A stretch of DNA of 64,000 nt from Aalborg-AAW-1 sp964458335 (GCA_964458335.1 CAYWIJ010000001.1:58149-122148); one strand, 5' to 3'; positions 19,499 to 31,205 are shown, counted from the stretch's first letter. A program made the numbers and translations. Notes: generated by a model from the letters alone, not told the origin.

Positions 19499-22315
19499 TT
19501 ACAAATCATTAATAAATATCTCTATAAATTTCATGAGTTTGTCTGTGACTCTGGTTATGATAGGAGTACGTTGTAGAATAGTAGGTTTTGCCTCTAATGC
19601 TCCTACAATATCATCACGAAGAGGTTTCTTTTCTCTAAAAATATATTGATCTATAATCTTATGTACTTCACTTGGAATGAGTTTTTCTTCTTGAATAAGT
19701 TCGTCCAGAGCAAGTTTTTTCTTTTCGTCTAGGAAGGTATAGAATGAATCTTCAATCTGTTCAGTTTCTGTGATCGTAGCAAGATAGGTATTGATAAACT
19801 CCTCTATTAATTCTCTTTTTGAACGTAATGAAGTATTTCATCCGATGATTTGCATAATTTGTTGTTGAAGAGCTTCTTTTTTGTTGATATCCTTCGTGCC
19901 TTTGAGTTTGGCAAGGAGTGAAAGAATATAGGTCACGGTGACCTCATCACGCTGGATCAGCTCCAATTCAAAATCTACATCTTCAAGGATAGATACTTTC
20001 TCTTTGCCTCATGATTTGGTACTATCATAGATATCGAGATATTTACTCTTGAAGTCTTCGTATTCTTGTGATGAGATAGCAAATCCTTCAAAACGATAAT
20101 CTGCAAATCATTCCAAAATATTATGTAAACGTATAATTTCACGGAAGGATTGTACAAATGCAAGTTTCTCTTCTTCTCCATATAAATCATCTACACTATC
20201 AATGGTTGGTGTGATCTCCAGAAGTGATTGGATAGCTTTGTTAAACCTCTCATGATAGACTTCGTAGGATTCCATGATTACTTTCTCTATCGCTTCTTTG
20301 TTTGAAAAAAGAGTAATTGCTTCGTCAGTTGCTTGTTTGAGATTACGGAAACAGACAATATTCCCTTGTGATTTCTTTTCATTGAGAAGACGATTGGTAC
20401 GAGAAAATGCTTGGATTAGTCCATGATATTTGAGATTTTTATCAACATAGAGAGTATTTAATGATGGACTATCAAATCCTGTCAAAAACATATTTACTAC
20501 CAAAAGGAGATCAACTTCTCTCGCTTTTACTCTCTTGGCGATATCATTGTAGTAGTTATAAAATGATATACTATCTTTGGTCGTATAATTCGTACCATAC
20601 ATCTGATTATAATCAGCGATATAACTTTCTAACATATCTCTACTATGCTGATTGACTGGTCATGCGACTTCGAGAACATCTTCAGCGATGAGTCCATTCG
20701 CTCCTTTATCATCTTCATTCGTCCCATACGAAAAGATCGTCGCAATACGAAGATTATGCTCTCCAGCGTTCTTTTTGGTCTGAAAGATATCATAATACTT
20801 CGTCAAGACGTCCACGCTACTCACACACATCATGGCAGTAAATTCTTTGTGATGCGTCTTGCGACTATGATTAGCGATGACATAATCAGCGATCTTAGTG
20901 AGACGTTCAGGAGATTCCATGAGCTCTTTGGTATCAATATCTTCTACTGAAATATCGACATCATTGCGAGATCATGATTTCTCTGTATATTTACCTACAT
21001 ATTCTATCGAAAATCTGAGTACATTTTCATCATTGATAGCGTCAGTAATGACATATTTATGTAAACATTCGACAAAAAGATCTGCTGTGGTCTGTCCCTT
21101 GTTGTGATTGTCGGCAAAGATCGGTGTACCAGTAAATCCAAACATCTGTGCATTCGTGAAAAATGATCTCACACGTTTGTGTACATCTCCAAATTGGCTA
21201 CGATGACATTCGTCAAAGATAAATACAATCCTCTCATGCTGTATCTTCTCTACCTTATCTAAGTAGTGTTGTTTGGTGATCGCTGTATTGAGTTTTTGTA
21301 TCGTCGTGACGATGAGTTTGGTATCATCAGAGAGTTGTTTAACCAGTTGTTTGGTATCTTCTGTACCATCGATACTTCCTTTAGAGAAACTATTAAATTC
21401 TTTGGTCGTCTGATAATCCAAATCTTTTCTATCTACGACAAATACTACTTTGTAGACTTCTGGAAGATCTACCAAAATCTGAGCCGTCTTGAATGACGTC
21501 AATGTCTTACCTGACCCCGTCGTATGTCGGATATATCCGTTTTTATCACTATGTTTGACTCTCTCGACGATAGCTTCGGTGGCATAGTACTGATACGGAC
21601 GCAATACCATGAGTATCTTATAGGTCTCATTGAGGACGATGTATTTGGTGATCATCTTGGACAGATGGCATGGTTCGAGAAACTCTTTGGTAAAAGCATC
21701 GAGTTGGGTAATCTTCTTGTTTTCTCTATCTGCTCGGTAGAACGTTTGTTTAAATGATTGGTTACGATTGTTGGCATAGTATTTGGTATTCACACCATTG
21801 GAGATGACGAAGAGTTGGATGTATTGAAACAATCCTGCACTACTCTCATAACTATGGCGTTGATAACGATTAGTCTGATTAAATGCTTCTTTGAGTTCCA
21901 ATCCTCTCCTCTTGAGTTCTATCTGTACGAGTGGTAGTCCATTGATGAGGATAGTCACATCATAACGATTTTTATAACTTCATTCCATAGAGATCTGACG
22001 AGTGACTTGATACTCGTTTTGGCATCGGTGGACTTGATTGATAAACTGGATATACTTTACTGATCCGTCATCTCTGCTGAGAGCGTATTTATCTCTGAGG
22101 ATTTTAGATTTATCAAAAACATTTCATTTACTCAAATGATTTAGGATGAGAGAAAATTCCTTGTCTGACAAGGTGATATTATTATGGATCTCAAGTTGAG
22201 TCTTGAGGTTGGCGATGAGATCAGATTCATCTGCGATCTTCACGAGATCATACTCCAGAGATTGGAGTTGAGTCATGAGATTATCTTCAAGCGTGAGTTC
22301 GGATTGGTGAGGCAT
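19499..22315 (-). CDS. hsdR: Type I restriction enzyme R subunit (HsdR)
   Basis: A 938-residue restriction and translocase subunit. The N-terminal nuclease domain has YDVTILINGLPLVQIELKRR, a PD-(D/E)xK-type core (Asp, then E-L-K). The SF2 motor follows: motif I IRHTTGSGKTLTSFKTA, motif II VFIFDECHRSQFGD, motif III FGFTGTPIF, and motif V/VI segments with TGFDSPSLNTLYVDK and LIQAFSRTNR. The C-terminal helical part should contact the M/S methylase. UGA is rare, with glycines mostly GGA. It is the last gene of the hsdM-x-hsdS-herA-abi-hsdR string, 26 bases after the Abi-like gene. Confidence 0.96.
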
Positions 22316-22341
22316 TGTTATTTATATCATAGATAAATTTT

Positions 22342-23115
22342 TTATATTTTTCATTTCAATCATTCAATAAGTTTAATTTGATTTAAGTATAGTATAAATA
22401 TGAAATCATAAAATATATTTTGATTATACTCTTGTTTCTGTTTTGAATTTGAATGTCTAATAGCATAATTATTAGCTATATTAAATAGATCTTTTTCATC
22501 ATCAGATAAATTTAGTTGTTTAAATTCTCATCTTAGTGATTCCAATATATCTGCTAGTTCTTTTATAGCTGATTTTTTCTCATGTTCACTACTTCCATGA
22601 TTTCGAAATAAATTTTTAGCATAAGTTATTTTATCAAAATAATTTGTTCCTTTATCAAATTCAAAAGAGTTTTCAGGAATATGTAATGGGTTATCAGATA
22701 TTTTAGAGATTTTATATATGTTATGTCAGCTTGTTTGATTATCTATTTTTAACATATATCAATCTGGATTTATTATTTCATTTATTGTTTCTTTATATGT
22801 TTGTATTTCAACTAAATCCAATCTGCATTCTGGACTTACTAAAGTTTCTAATAATAGTACTAATGTTTCAGGTTGAATATGTAATATTCAAGTTCTGTCA
22901 TCAGTAAGTCGTCGATCATCTTCTCGATCATAATTACTAACTCTATGTTGATGATAGTCACGATTAAAAGATTTATATCTAGAGTCATATGATGGAATTT
23001 TATCCACGTCATAAATCATACTAATAAATTCTCGTTCTGATAAATCTCAAAAAACTGAACTTCATTGTTCTTTTAGAAATTTTAATATTTTTCTTTTAGT
23101 TATATTTGTAAACAT
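22342..23115 (-). CDS. Abortive-infection-like protein inside the Type I RM operon
   Basis: A 257-residue soluble protein. I recognise no N-terminal domain: MFTNITKRKILKFLKEQG looks like a winged-helix start, followed by acidic and basic stretches (NYDREDDRRLTDDRTG). The C-terminal 80 residues (LADILESLRGEFK, DLFNIANNYAIRHSNSKQK, IFYDFIFILYLNQIKLIEG) resemble C-terminal helical domains of abortive-infection-type proteins, where an R-N/H pair lies in a HEPN-like helical bundle. This is by-eye resemblance only. It is UGA-rich. Its position between a HerA-type ATPase (24 bases upstream) and hsdR (26 bases downstream) suggests it is co-expressed with the RM system and works with the ATPase. Confidence 0.65.
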
Positions 23116-23139
23116 TATATTTAATTCGTTATTAAAATT

Positions 23140-25254
23140 CTATTCTTTTATTTCTTCTCTATATAAGTTAATAATCATAGGTAAGTTTGATTTTATTGCT
23201 TTTCATGTTACAACTGCATGAAATGGCTTTAAATTTGGTAAAATTTGTACTAAATCCTTACCCACATAATTCCCCAAAAATCACATACTTGTGTCATCAA
23301 ACGCTTGAAAACATATTACAGTATTACATTGAGTTAAAACAGTCTTTGATACATTAGCTGTTCTTTGCGCTATAATGATAAGTCAAACTCAATATTTTCT
23401 ACCCTGCAATGCTATTTGACTCATTTTGCTTACTAATGCTTTAGTATTCCCATAATCACCTAAATCTCATAAGAAATTTGTTTCAGGTATGATAGTATGT
23501 GCTTCTTCTAAGACTAAACAAATTTTTTGTCATTTATTTTGTTTGGCATAATTAAATATCGCTTCGAAAAATATTTGTGTAAAATCTATTATAAATGAAG
23601 TATTTGATAATTCTGGAAGCTCAAATAGAGAAAGACTATTATCTGAAATTATAAATTCTTTAATTAAGTCGGTCAACTTACTTTGAATTTGTTGTTTGTA
23701 TTCTAATATTTTAGTTTTGTCTGAAGATTTTGTTTTTTCTGCTATTATCTTTTCTAATTCTAACATTTTATCTTGTGGTATTATTGGTATAGGATTTAGT
23801 GCTTTTAAATCTTCTATATATTCTCCTGTAAAATCAATACAAAAAATTTTTGTGTCATTACTTATTTCTTTGATTATTTCTCTAGCAAGAACAGATTTTC
23901 ATGATCCTGTAACTCATAATAGAGCCATATGATGACTCACAGCAGTATCTAAATTTATAACCGATGGAAGTGTTGTTCATGGGATAACTCATAGTGTATA
24001 TTCTGGATACTCAATATCAGGCACTTCAATATCTGTTGTGCTTGCTCTGAATAATGGAGTATTTATTGTCGGTACTCGTCAAAATTTTTCAAAACAATAT
24101 TTTTCTTGTTTCCATTCTCATAATTGTATAGCTTCTCATTCTATAAATCATGTTTCATTTTTTGCTTCTAAAATTTCTTTTTTTGTTCTTCAGTTAATGA
24201 CTTGATAAAATAATCTTTTTTCTCATACTGTTAATTCTAATAAATCTCACTCCTGTAAATCATCTTTTTTCTTAGAATATTCAAATCTTATTACTCCTAC
24301 CGTAGATCATTCCGATACTATACCAACAAATCAATCTATATTTAAATCTTCGCTTAACGTCACTTCTTCTGTTTTTTCTATTTTATAAACAATATTCTTT
24401 TCTAGAATTTTACTAGTATTATTACTCTCTCTTCATAGCTGTAAAACTTTTGCTCGTCTTTCTTGATTTAAAAAATATGTATCAAAAACTATTCCTGTAA
24501 ATATAAAACCATCAGTATCTTTCATAGAATAATTCAGTTTTACAATATCAAAGTTTTTAATACTTTTTCTATCTTTAAATAATTTTACTAAGAAAATTTT
24601 CTTTGATTGCACTCCAAAAACTTCTCATATTGCATCATTATTGATATTTTTATACTTTTGCCATATTTGATTGTGTAAATTTAATTTTGAATAATCTATA
24701 GTCATTAATAATGCCCATAATACAAATAATATTAATGTATAAGTATTACTTATATCATTCTTTCAATAATAATTAATTAAAATAAAAATAAACATTGATG
24801 AATATAAAACTCTTCATGTTCAAAAAAAGTTTACTATATTTTTTATAATATTTGAGATTTTGTTTTGTGTATTATTTGGGCTTTGCTCTTCATCATATAA
24901 AGACATTCAAATAGTTGCTCATATAGTTAGCATTCAAAGAAAGATAACAGCTATCCACCATACATATTCATCAACAATATCTGACTTAATTGATATCCAC
25001 AGTAGTATTAATGGTATTGTATTGGTAATTACATTTTTAGGAGATGAGTAATATTGTTCTATAAAAAGAATAGAAAACAATACCATAACAATTCAAGAAT
25101 AGAATCGTAGATCTTTGGTCTCAGTTGATGGTCGCCAGGTGTTATTGCTACTTAAAAAATAATTTATTAGTGAAAGTAAGAAAATAGATATTACAAAAAT
25201 AATATATGTGTTTCTTGAATAAAAGTTTATATAGTATGCTAATTTTTTAATCAT
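23140..25254 (-). CDS. Membrane-anchored HerA/FtsK-type ATPase
   Basis: A 704-residue protein. The first 200 residues hold about six hydrophobic segments (YIIFVISIFLLSLINYFL, IVMVLFSILFIEQYY, VWWIAVIFLGMLTIGATIG, VLYSSMFIFILINYYG, TLILFVLWALLMTI), so it is a polytopic membrane protein. After a beta-rich middle region comes a RecA-fold motor with Walker A HMALLGVTGSGKSVLAREI near residue 445 and Walker B KICLVLEEAHTIIP near residue 580. HerA-type C-terminal motifs follow (QGRKYGVGLIIIAQR, TVICFQAFDDTSM, ILPNLKPFHAVVTGKA). More than twenty glycines, including those of Walker A, are UGA, so the standard code shows almost nothing here. It sits between hsdS and the Abi-like gene on the same strand and stops at TAG. 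HerA motors in defence loci translocate DNA, but anchoring by N-terminal helices is unusual. Confidence 0.85.
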
Positions 25255-25269
25255 TACTAGTATAAAAAT

Positions 25270-26496
25270 CTAAATAAACAACCCTTGCAACAACCCTGTC
25301 TTCCACTGCTTCGCTGTCTGTATCTGTGACTCAAGTTCAGCGATCTTATCATCTATGCTTGAGAGAAAGTTAGCAATTTTTTCTTGTTCTTGGAGTGATG
25401 GAAGTTTTATTTCAATATTAGCAAAGTTTTTGACCGACAATGTAAATCTTGTACTTCCAGTTGCTAACTGAGACATTTGTTTTAATACTTCTGGTATATT
25501 ACAAAAGTAGTGAGAATATAATATGTTAATTTGCGACTTTGGTCTGAATCTCATTAAATGGTAACTAAATACAGCATTACTTAAATCTTCAAATATTACT
25601 ACAGAATGTCATATATCATCAGGAGTCTCAGAACTTGGTGTAAATAATATATCTCATTTTTTTAGATTACAACTTTCTATTTGAGAGTCTTTTGCTGTAA
25701 CTTTTTGATATTCTTTTATACTATTATTATCAATACTTTCGTGTCTATATACATTCATATAATTTACTAAAAATACTTCTTTTTCATCTTCTCTTGATAG
25801 TTTATCTATACTACTTGTTTGAAAGTCTCCTATCTCTCCCAACTTCTTCTCCTCCCACTCATCCGTAAACCCAGGAAAACGAATCTCCTGACTAAATATC
25901 TGTTGCATCAGTCCAGTCTTATACTCTGCCCATGCGGTACGCAGATCAGTGAGTGACTGTATCTTGTTATCCACTGCTGAGAGAAATGAAGCGATTTTGG
26001 TTTGTTCGGGGAGAGATGGAAAAGGTAGAGAAATGTCAGAAAAGTATTTATAACTAATCATTTTCCCATCACGTATTCATTCTAATTTTTTATTAAGTTT
26101 GGTGATATACTTAGAAGTTTTAAAGTAATGCTTAAAGAATAAGTCATATATATTTTCTTCTTTTTTTCTTAGTATAATATATGCAGGACTACAGATTCAT
26201 TTATATGTCGAATATTCAATACCTCATTGAAAAGATCTTAAACTGATAATAAAATCACCTTGTTGGACAATTTTATATCAATCAATACTTTGATCTGTAA
26301 CAGAAATTTTATAATCAATCATTTCTCTAGGTATTGCTCAATATTCTTGTGTGATAGCTAAAATCGGTAGATCTGAATTATGTTTTTTGTCAGATATGTT
26401 TTCAAATAAATTATTTCATTTGATCTCTTTCCATTCACCAAAAAATCCAGAAAAACGGAGACGAGGGATCTGAGATGAGTGAGTGGTTGGGGACAT
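25270..26496 (-). CDS. hsdS: Type I restriction enzyme specificity subunit (HsdS)
   Basis: A 408-residue S subunit with two target-recognition domains and two conserved helical spacers. TRD1 begins at IPRLRFSGFFGEWKEIK and ends with SLPFPSLPEQTKIASFLSAV. The first spacer has IQSLTDLRTAWAEYKTGLM. TRD2 starts at IRFPGFTDEWEEKKLGEIG and ends with IKLPSLQEQEKIANFLSSI, then the second spacer (KIAELESQIQTAKQWKTGLL). The two half-repeats are clear from the paired LPSL-EQ-KIA motifs. TRD1 contains at least six UGA glycines, while the conserved spacers mostly use GGN or lack Gly. It follows a 70-residue membrane peptide and hsdM. Confidence 0.95.
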
Positions 26497-26503
26497 AGGA
26501 TGA

Positions 26504-26716
26504 TTAATTGTTTAAAGTTGATCAACTTAACATATTTTCTCTTGCAGTTTCAAATGCTCCAGTTAGTCGATTTTGCATTTGCTCAGTTTTTCTATTAGCT
26601 TGAAATGATACTATATATTGTAATCATTGAACCATAATATTTCTACTCTTTTCAAAGAATGATCATATTACAATAATACATACAATGATGTATCATATAA
26701 TTTTTTTAATCTTCAT
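26504..26716 (-). CDS. 70-residue single-pass membrane peptide between hsdM and hsdS
   Basis: This short gene is visible only with UGA as Gly. The protein starts MKIKKIIGYIIVCIIVIGSFF, a transmembrane helix at about residues 5-22 preceded by lysines, so the N-terminus is inside. A soluble 45-residue tail of polar helix (QANRKTEQMQNRLTGAFETA) follows. Five glycines are UGA. It lies 14 bases after the hsdM stop and 7 bases before the hsdS start, which supports it as a real operon member. I recognise no family. It could anchor the RM complex, or the HerA-type protein of the same operon, to the membrane. Confidence 0.6.
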
Positions 26717-26730
26717 TATATATCACTTAA

Positions 26731-28314
26731 CTAAAATGGACTCTTGATACCTAATTCTTTACAAAACTGTGCTATCACTGTATCAGTATCTTTCATGTTG
26801 TTTGTTATCTCTTGTATAGAACTTGCTACTGCATCCAGATCAATCTGTACTTCTTCTTCAAAGGTATCGACATAACGAGGAATATTGAGATTGTACTCAT
26901 TGTCTGCGATCTCACTGAGTGGCGCGACATAACTGTATTTTTCTTGTGTTGTTCTCTCTCTATAGGTAGTGATAATCTTCTCGATATGGTCTTCTCTGAG
27001 CATATTTTGATTTTTGACTTTTTCAAATCACTGACTCGCATCGATAAAGAGCACATCATCAGGATGGGTACGACATTTTTTAAAGACAAGAATACATGTT
27101 GTGATAGGAGTCCCATAGAAGATATTGGCAGGCAAGCCTATCACAGCATCTATATAGTTTTTCTCTTTGATGAGATATTCACGGATATCTCATTCTGCTG
27201 CTCCACGAAAAAGTACTCCATGAGACATCACGACTGCCATCGTACCATGTTCTGCAAGATGATGAAGCATATGAGTAATAAAAGCATAATCTGCTGCACC
27301 TTTGGGTGCGAGTCTACCGTATTGGCTAAATCTTTCATCAGACATGAAAAGTTGATTTGCAGTCCATTTTACTCAAAAAGGTGGATTTGCTACGATAGCT
27401 TCAAATTGGGTATCTCTATGTTGTGGATGTTCGAGTGTATCTTCTTGTCTGATATCAAACTTACTATAGTGGATATCGTGCAAGATCATATTCATACGAG
27501 CGAGATTGTAGGTGGTGTTATTCATCTCTTGTCCATAGTATTTTCCTACATCCTCGACATATTTTCCTACACGCAAAAGAAGCGATCCTGACCCACACGT
27601 AGGATCATAGACAGATTTGAGTCTTGTTTTACCTGTGGTGACGATCTGAGCAAGAATCTGTGATACTTCCTGAGGAGTATAAAACTCTCCTGCTTTCTTC
27701 CCTGCTCCTGAGGCAAACTGTCCTATGAGATATTCATAGGCATCTCCAAGGATATCAATCTTTGCATTTTCTAATTGGAAATCTATCTTATCGAGATGAG
27801 CAAGTACTCTTGCAATGAGATTATTTTTCTCTTTTTCTGTTTTACCGAGTTTTTGAGATGTGAGATCAAGTTCAGAAAACAGATGATCGAAATCATCTTC
27901 GCTATCCGTCCCCATGGTGCTATGTTCTATATTATTGAGGATGTTTTTGAGATCTCCGAGGATGAATTGGGTATCTTCATTGTTATTATCATCAGTCGCT
28001 GCATTTCCTCTCTTTGCTATTACATGAAATAATTCTGATGGCTTCAGAAAATATCCGAGTTTATCGAGTGCATCTTCTTTGATAGCTTCAAGAACTTCTT
28101 TGCCTTCTTGTGATTTCTCATCAATCTGATCATATTTCATGTTGTCTTGCTCAAGCAACTTGTTGGCATACAAATAGATCTTTTCTGATAGATATTTGAA
28201 GAAGATAAATCCTAAAATATAATCACGAAATTCATCGGCATTCATTTTACCACGGAGTTCATTGGCTATATCTCGGAGTTTTTTTTGAAGTAATTGTTTT
28301 TGATCTTCAGACAT
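26731..28314 (-). CDS. hsdM: Type I restriction enzyme methyltransferase subunit (HsdM)
   Basis: A 527-residue N6-adenine methyltransferase subunit. The N-terminal helical domain runs from KKLRDIANELRGKMNADEF. The AdoMet motif is VYDPTCGSGSLLLRVG near residue 236, and the catalytic motif IV is AIVANPPFGVKW near residue 310, where the Gly after NPPF is UGA (27373-27375). Other signatures are YGRLAPKGAADYAFI and GVLFRGAAEGDIREYLI. It is the first gene of the hsd string and likely its promoter-proximal gene. It stops at TAG. Length and motif order are normal. Confidence 0.97.
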
Positions 28315-28422
28315 AGAGTATGATAGAAATAAATTGCTACAATTCTAACTATTTACTTATCGAAAACCAAGAGAAAATGCTGTAAAGAAACTGACCCTAA
28401 GATCAGTCTGATAAGTGTGTTT

Positions 28423-29400
28423 TTACCCCAATAACATGATCACCAGTCAGACGATACGATCTTTGTCTTTCGGATCACTGGTTGCAATGAGAAGCGTGAT
28501 AGCGGTCAGAGCTTGTGGTGTTATTTTTTCTCTAAACCTATAGCCAGCTTTCTGTAATAACCAGACGAAAGAGAATGCTCCTGATCTCTTGTTTCCATCG
28601 GTAAAGGGATGATTTTTGATCATGAAGTAGAGAAGATGAGCTGCTTTGCTTGGTATGCTCGGATAGGCATCATCACCATAGACCGATTGAAAGACATTAC
28701 CGAAAATCCCCTCAAGATTGCCATGATTTTTTTCTTGTGCAAAGAGTTCGCTGGACTCTCCTCTAGTCATGAGTTCAGATTTGAGAGTGAGAATATCGTC
28801 ATAGAGTTCTTTGGCATGAAGATTCAGTGTCTGTTGAGATTGCTCCCTTACAAACAATTCTCCCCTATCAAAGGCATCCAAACTCAACCAGGTCTGACTA
28901 AAGACCTTGATTAACTCCACAATATCATCAGTAGGGATATCTCTGTGTGATGCTAATGCTTTGACATCATCGACTGCTTGGAGAAACTTCTGATAATTGA
29001 GTTGTATTCTGTTGGGATTGATAGTAAATCATTGAGTGATATGTTGTCTGAGTGTCGTGGTGGCTCGTTGACGAAATTTGGTTCCTGTAAGAGAGTTGAT
29101 ACGGTATCATACAGAGATTAATACATCGAGATTATAGAGTTTGATAGTACGTTTTACCGTTCTTGAACCCTCTAATTGAACTTGTAAGGATTCCTTACAT
29201 GTTGTGCTTTCAATCAGTTCTTGTTCTTTATAAATATTTCTGAGATGTAGTGTGATATTTTGAGGAGTGACTCAAAAAAGCTCAGCCATTTGTGCTTGAT
29301 TGGCTCGTACAGTCTCTTGTTCATTATCGATATTCAGCTCTATCGCTCAGTTTGGCGCTTGATAAACGATCATGTCTGCTGATGTAGATTGTATGGTCAT
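28423..29400 (-). CDS. RhuM-family Fic/DOC protein
   Basis: A 325-residue protein with an N-terminal RhuM-type DNA-binding region (ELNIDNEQETVRANQAQMAE, LFGVTPQNITLHLRNIY) and the conserved YNLDVLISVGYRINSLTGTKFRQ segment. A C-terminal Fic domain follows with the motif HPFTDGNKRSGAFSFVWLL near residue 265, which fits HPFx(D/E)GNxR and keeps the catalytic His. Fic enzymes transfer AMP or other groups to Ser, Thr or Tyr. No inhibitory (S/T)xxxE(G/N) helix is obvious. RhuM genes often accompany Type I RM loci. Here it lies about 110 bases upstream of hsdM on the same strand. Several glycines (for example ISVGYR) are UGA. Confidence 0.88.
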
Positions 29401-29464
29401 TATAGTGATGAGATGTAAACTATCAGTAAGTATAGAGAGTTGCTGGACTATTCCAAGAGGAAAT

Positions 29465-30589
29465 TTATCCTAACAATGATTGGAATACTTTCACACTATC
29501 CAGACTCTCCCACGAGAATCCTTCACGCCCAAAGTGTCAGAAAGCAGTCGTTTGGATATACTCTTGATGTCTAAGATCAAGTTTTGTGATGATACCGTTT
29601 GGTGAGAGATCGAAGTTCTTCTTGATGGTCTCCAAAATATCAGAGATTGCTACGTTCTCCGTACCAAAACACTCCAAGAAGATACTGAGTGGTTGAGCGA
29701 CCCCGATAGCATAACTGAGTTGAATCTCACAACGATCAGCGAGACCAGCTGCAACGATATTCTTCGCGAGATAACGAGCAATATACGCACCTGATCTATC
29801 GACTTTCGTCGGATCTTTCCCAGAGAATGCTCCACCACCATGACGAGCGATTCCTCCATAGGTATCGATGATGATCTTACGACCAGTGAGTCCACAATCC
29901 CCTGTTGGTCATCCGATGATAAACAGTCCCGTTGGATTGATATGAAAGGTAATATCATCATGTCGATAGTCGCCCAAGACTGGTTTGATGACGTGTTCAA
30001 TCACGTCTGCTTTGAGAGTGTTGTGATCGATAGATGCTTGGTGTTGGGTAGAGAGGACGATGGTATCAACCTGTGCTTGCCCCTGGTCATCATAACGGAT
30101 TGTGACTTGAGTCTTTCCGTCTGGGAGAAGATAAGATAACAAACCTGATTTTCTGACAGAGGTGAGTTGTTCGGCGAGACGATGAGCAAGATGGATAGAG
30201 AGTGGAAGATAGCTGGATGTTTCGTTCGTGGCGTATCCGAACATGATCCCTTGATCTCCTGCTCCACCAGTATCAACTCCTAGAGCGATATCAGGAGATT
30301 GGGTATGGACGAGATTGAGTATCCCACAGGTATTCCCATCAAAACATGCTTCTTGACTAGCATAACCAATAGCGATGATCTCTTTTCTCGCGATAGCTTC
30401 GATATCGATGTGTGCTTTCGTGGTGATTTCTCCTCCTACGATCACCATGCCTGTCGTGGCATAACATTCGCAGGCTACTCTTGAGAGGAGGTCTTGTGCG
30501 AGACAAGCGTCTAATACCGCATCGGAGATACGATCACAGAGTTTGTCGGGATGTCCTGGGGTAACGGATTCTGAAGTAATGTAATACAT
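29465..30589 (-). CDS. metK: S-adenosylmethionine synthetase (methionine adenosyltransferase)
   Basis: A 374-residue enzyme making AdoMet from methionine and ATP. It starts MYYITSESVTPGHPDKLCDR, with the His of GHPDK. The signatures GAGDQGIMFGYA and GGGAFSGKDPTKVDRS are intact. The segment IIGGPTGDCGLTGRKII has one Gly encoded by UGA. The length is normal. It has an upstream SAM riboswitch and terminator on the same strand (30925-31019 and 30849-30876), so it is very likely repressed by its own product. A 140-bp palindromic repeat lies between the switch and the gene. AdoMet is the methyl donor for HsdM and the Trm11-like enzyme in this window. Confidence 0.97.
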
Positions 30590-30630
30590 AATAATGAAGA
30601 ATGAAAAGGTAAAAATGATAACAAATGATC

Positions 30631-30770
30631 GTCATTGCGAGCGTAGCGAGGCAATCCATTTTACTAAATTGCTTTAGCTGATCCATTACGGGTTAATCTA
30701 GAAACAAAGATATAGACTGATTTAACTCGCTATGGATTGCCACATTCCGCTTCACTCCATTCGCAATGAC
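30631..30770. repeat. Palindromic dispersed element, about 140 bp
   Basis: Its ends are inverted copies: gtcattgcgagcgtag and ggcaatccat on the left, atggattgcc and cgcaatgac on the right. Single-arm copies are at 2438-2464 and 54413-54448. It looks like a non-autonomous (MITE/REP-like) element inside the metK leader. Confidence 0.75.
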
Positions 30771-30848
30771 ACTTCCTTTACAAATTATTGCGAAGAACCT
30801 GTCCTAAAGGAAGTATCTTTGAAATGGAATAGAAAGATTTTGAATAAA

Positions 30849-30876
30849 CAAAAAACTTTCAGACGAAGTGAAAGTT
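30849..30876 (-). terminator. Riboswitch-controlled terminator of metK
   Basis: The hairpin aactttca-gacgaag-tgaaagtt is followed on the minus strand by TTTTTTG. It lies about 50 bases after the SAM aptamer, the normal place for the expression platform of a transcriptional OFF switch. Confidence 0.8.
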
Positions 30877-30924
30877 TACAGATAAGAGAGTGAGGTTATG
30901 ATAGTCTTATGATCATCATACAAA

Positions 30925-31019
30925 ATATCTGTCCACCTTCGTGGTCGGAGTGAGCACCTTACGTATTGCAGGTTGCTGGGACAGTCATCGAGCCGATCTC
31001 TCGTGTCCTCTCTGGATAT
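30925..31019 (-). promoter_or_regulatory. SAM-I-family riboswitch (S-box) upstream of metK
   Basis: The minus strand carries the S-box core in order: a P1 strand ATATC followed by CAGAGAGG, then GGCTCGATGACTG and CCCAGCAACC, then AAGGTGCTCACTCC, and closing GATAT pairing with ATATC. The kink-turn/AAGGTGC elements match SAM-I aptamers. The central GAUGA element is kept, while the usual GAAACCCGGC is diverged. A terminator hairpin follows, then metK. SAM binding should favour the terminator and switch metK off. Confidence 0.85.
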
Positions 31020-31205
31020 GATGTATGACAAGTAAGTTTTGCATACAGAAGATATGATACAGATTATTGCATCATTTTCAAGTCAAAAGGTTGGTTATAG
31101 AAAAAACCAGCAGATAAACTGGCTTAATATTGGTAGAAAATTCAATTATCAGGTTAATCTATGTATCAATTAGAATTGTAACTGTGGTTCTATTACTTCT
31201 TATGC

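Noticed and set aside
19192..21757. Several plus-strand open frames over hsdR and the Pif1 gene
   Set aside because: They lie on the opposite strand of well-supported genes and have no recognisable motifs.
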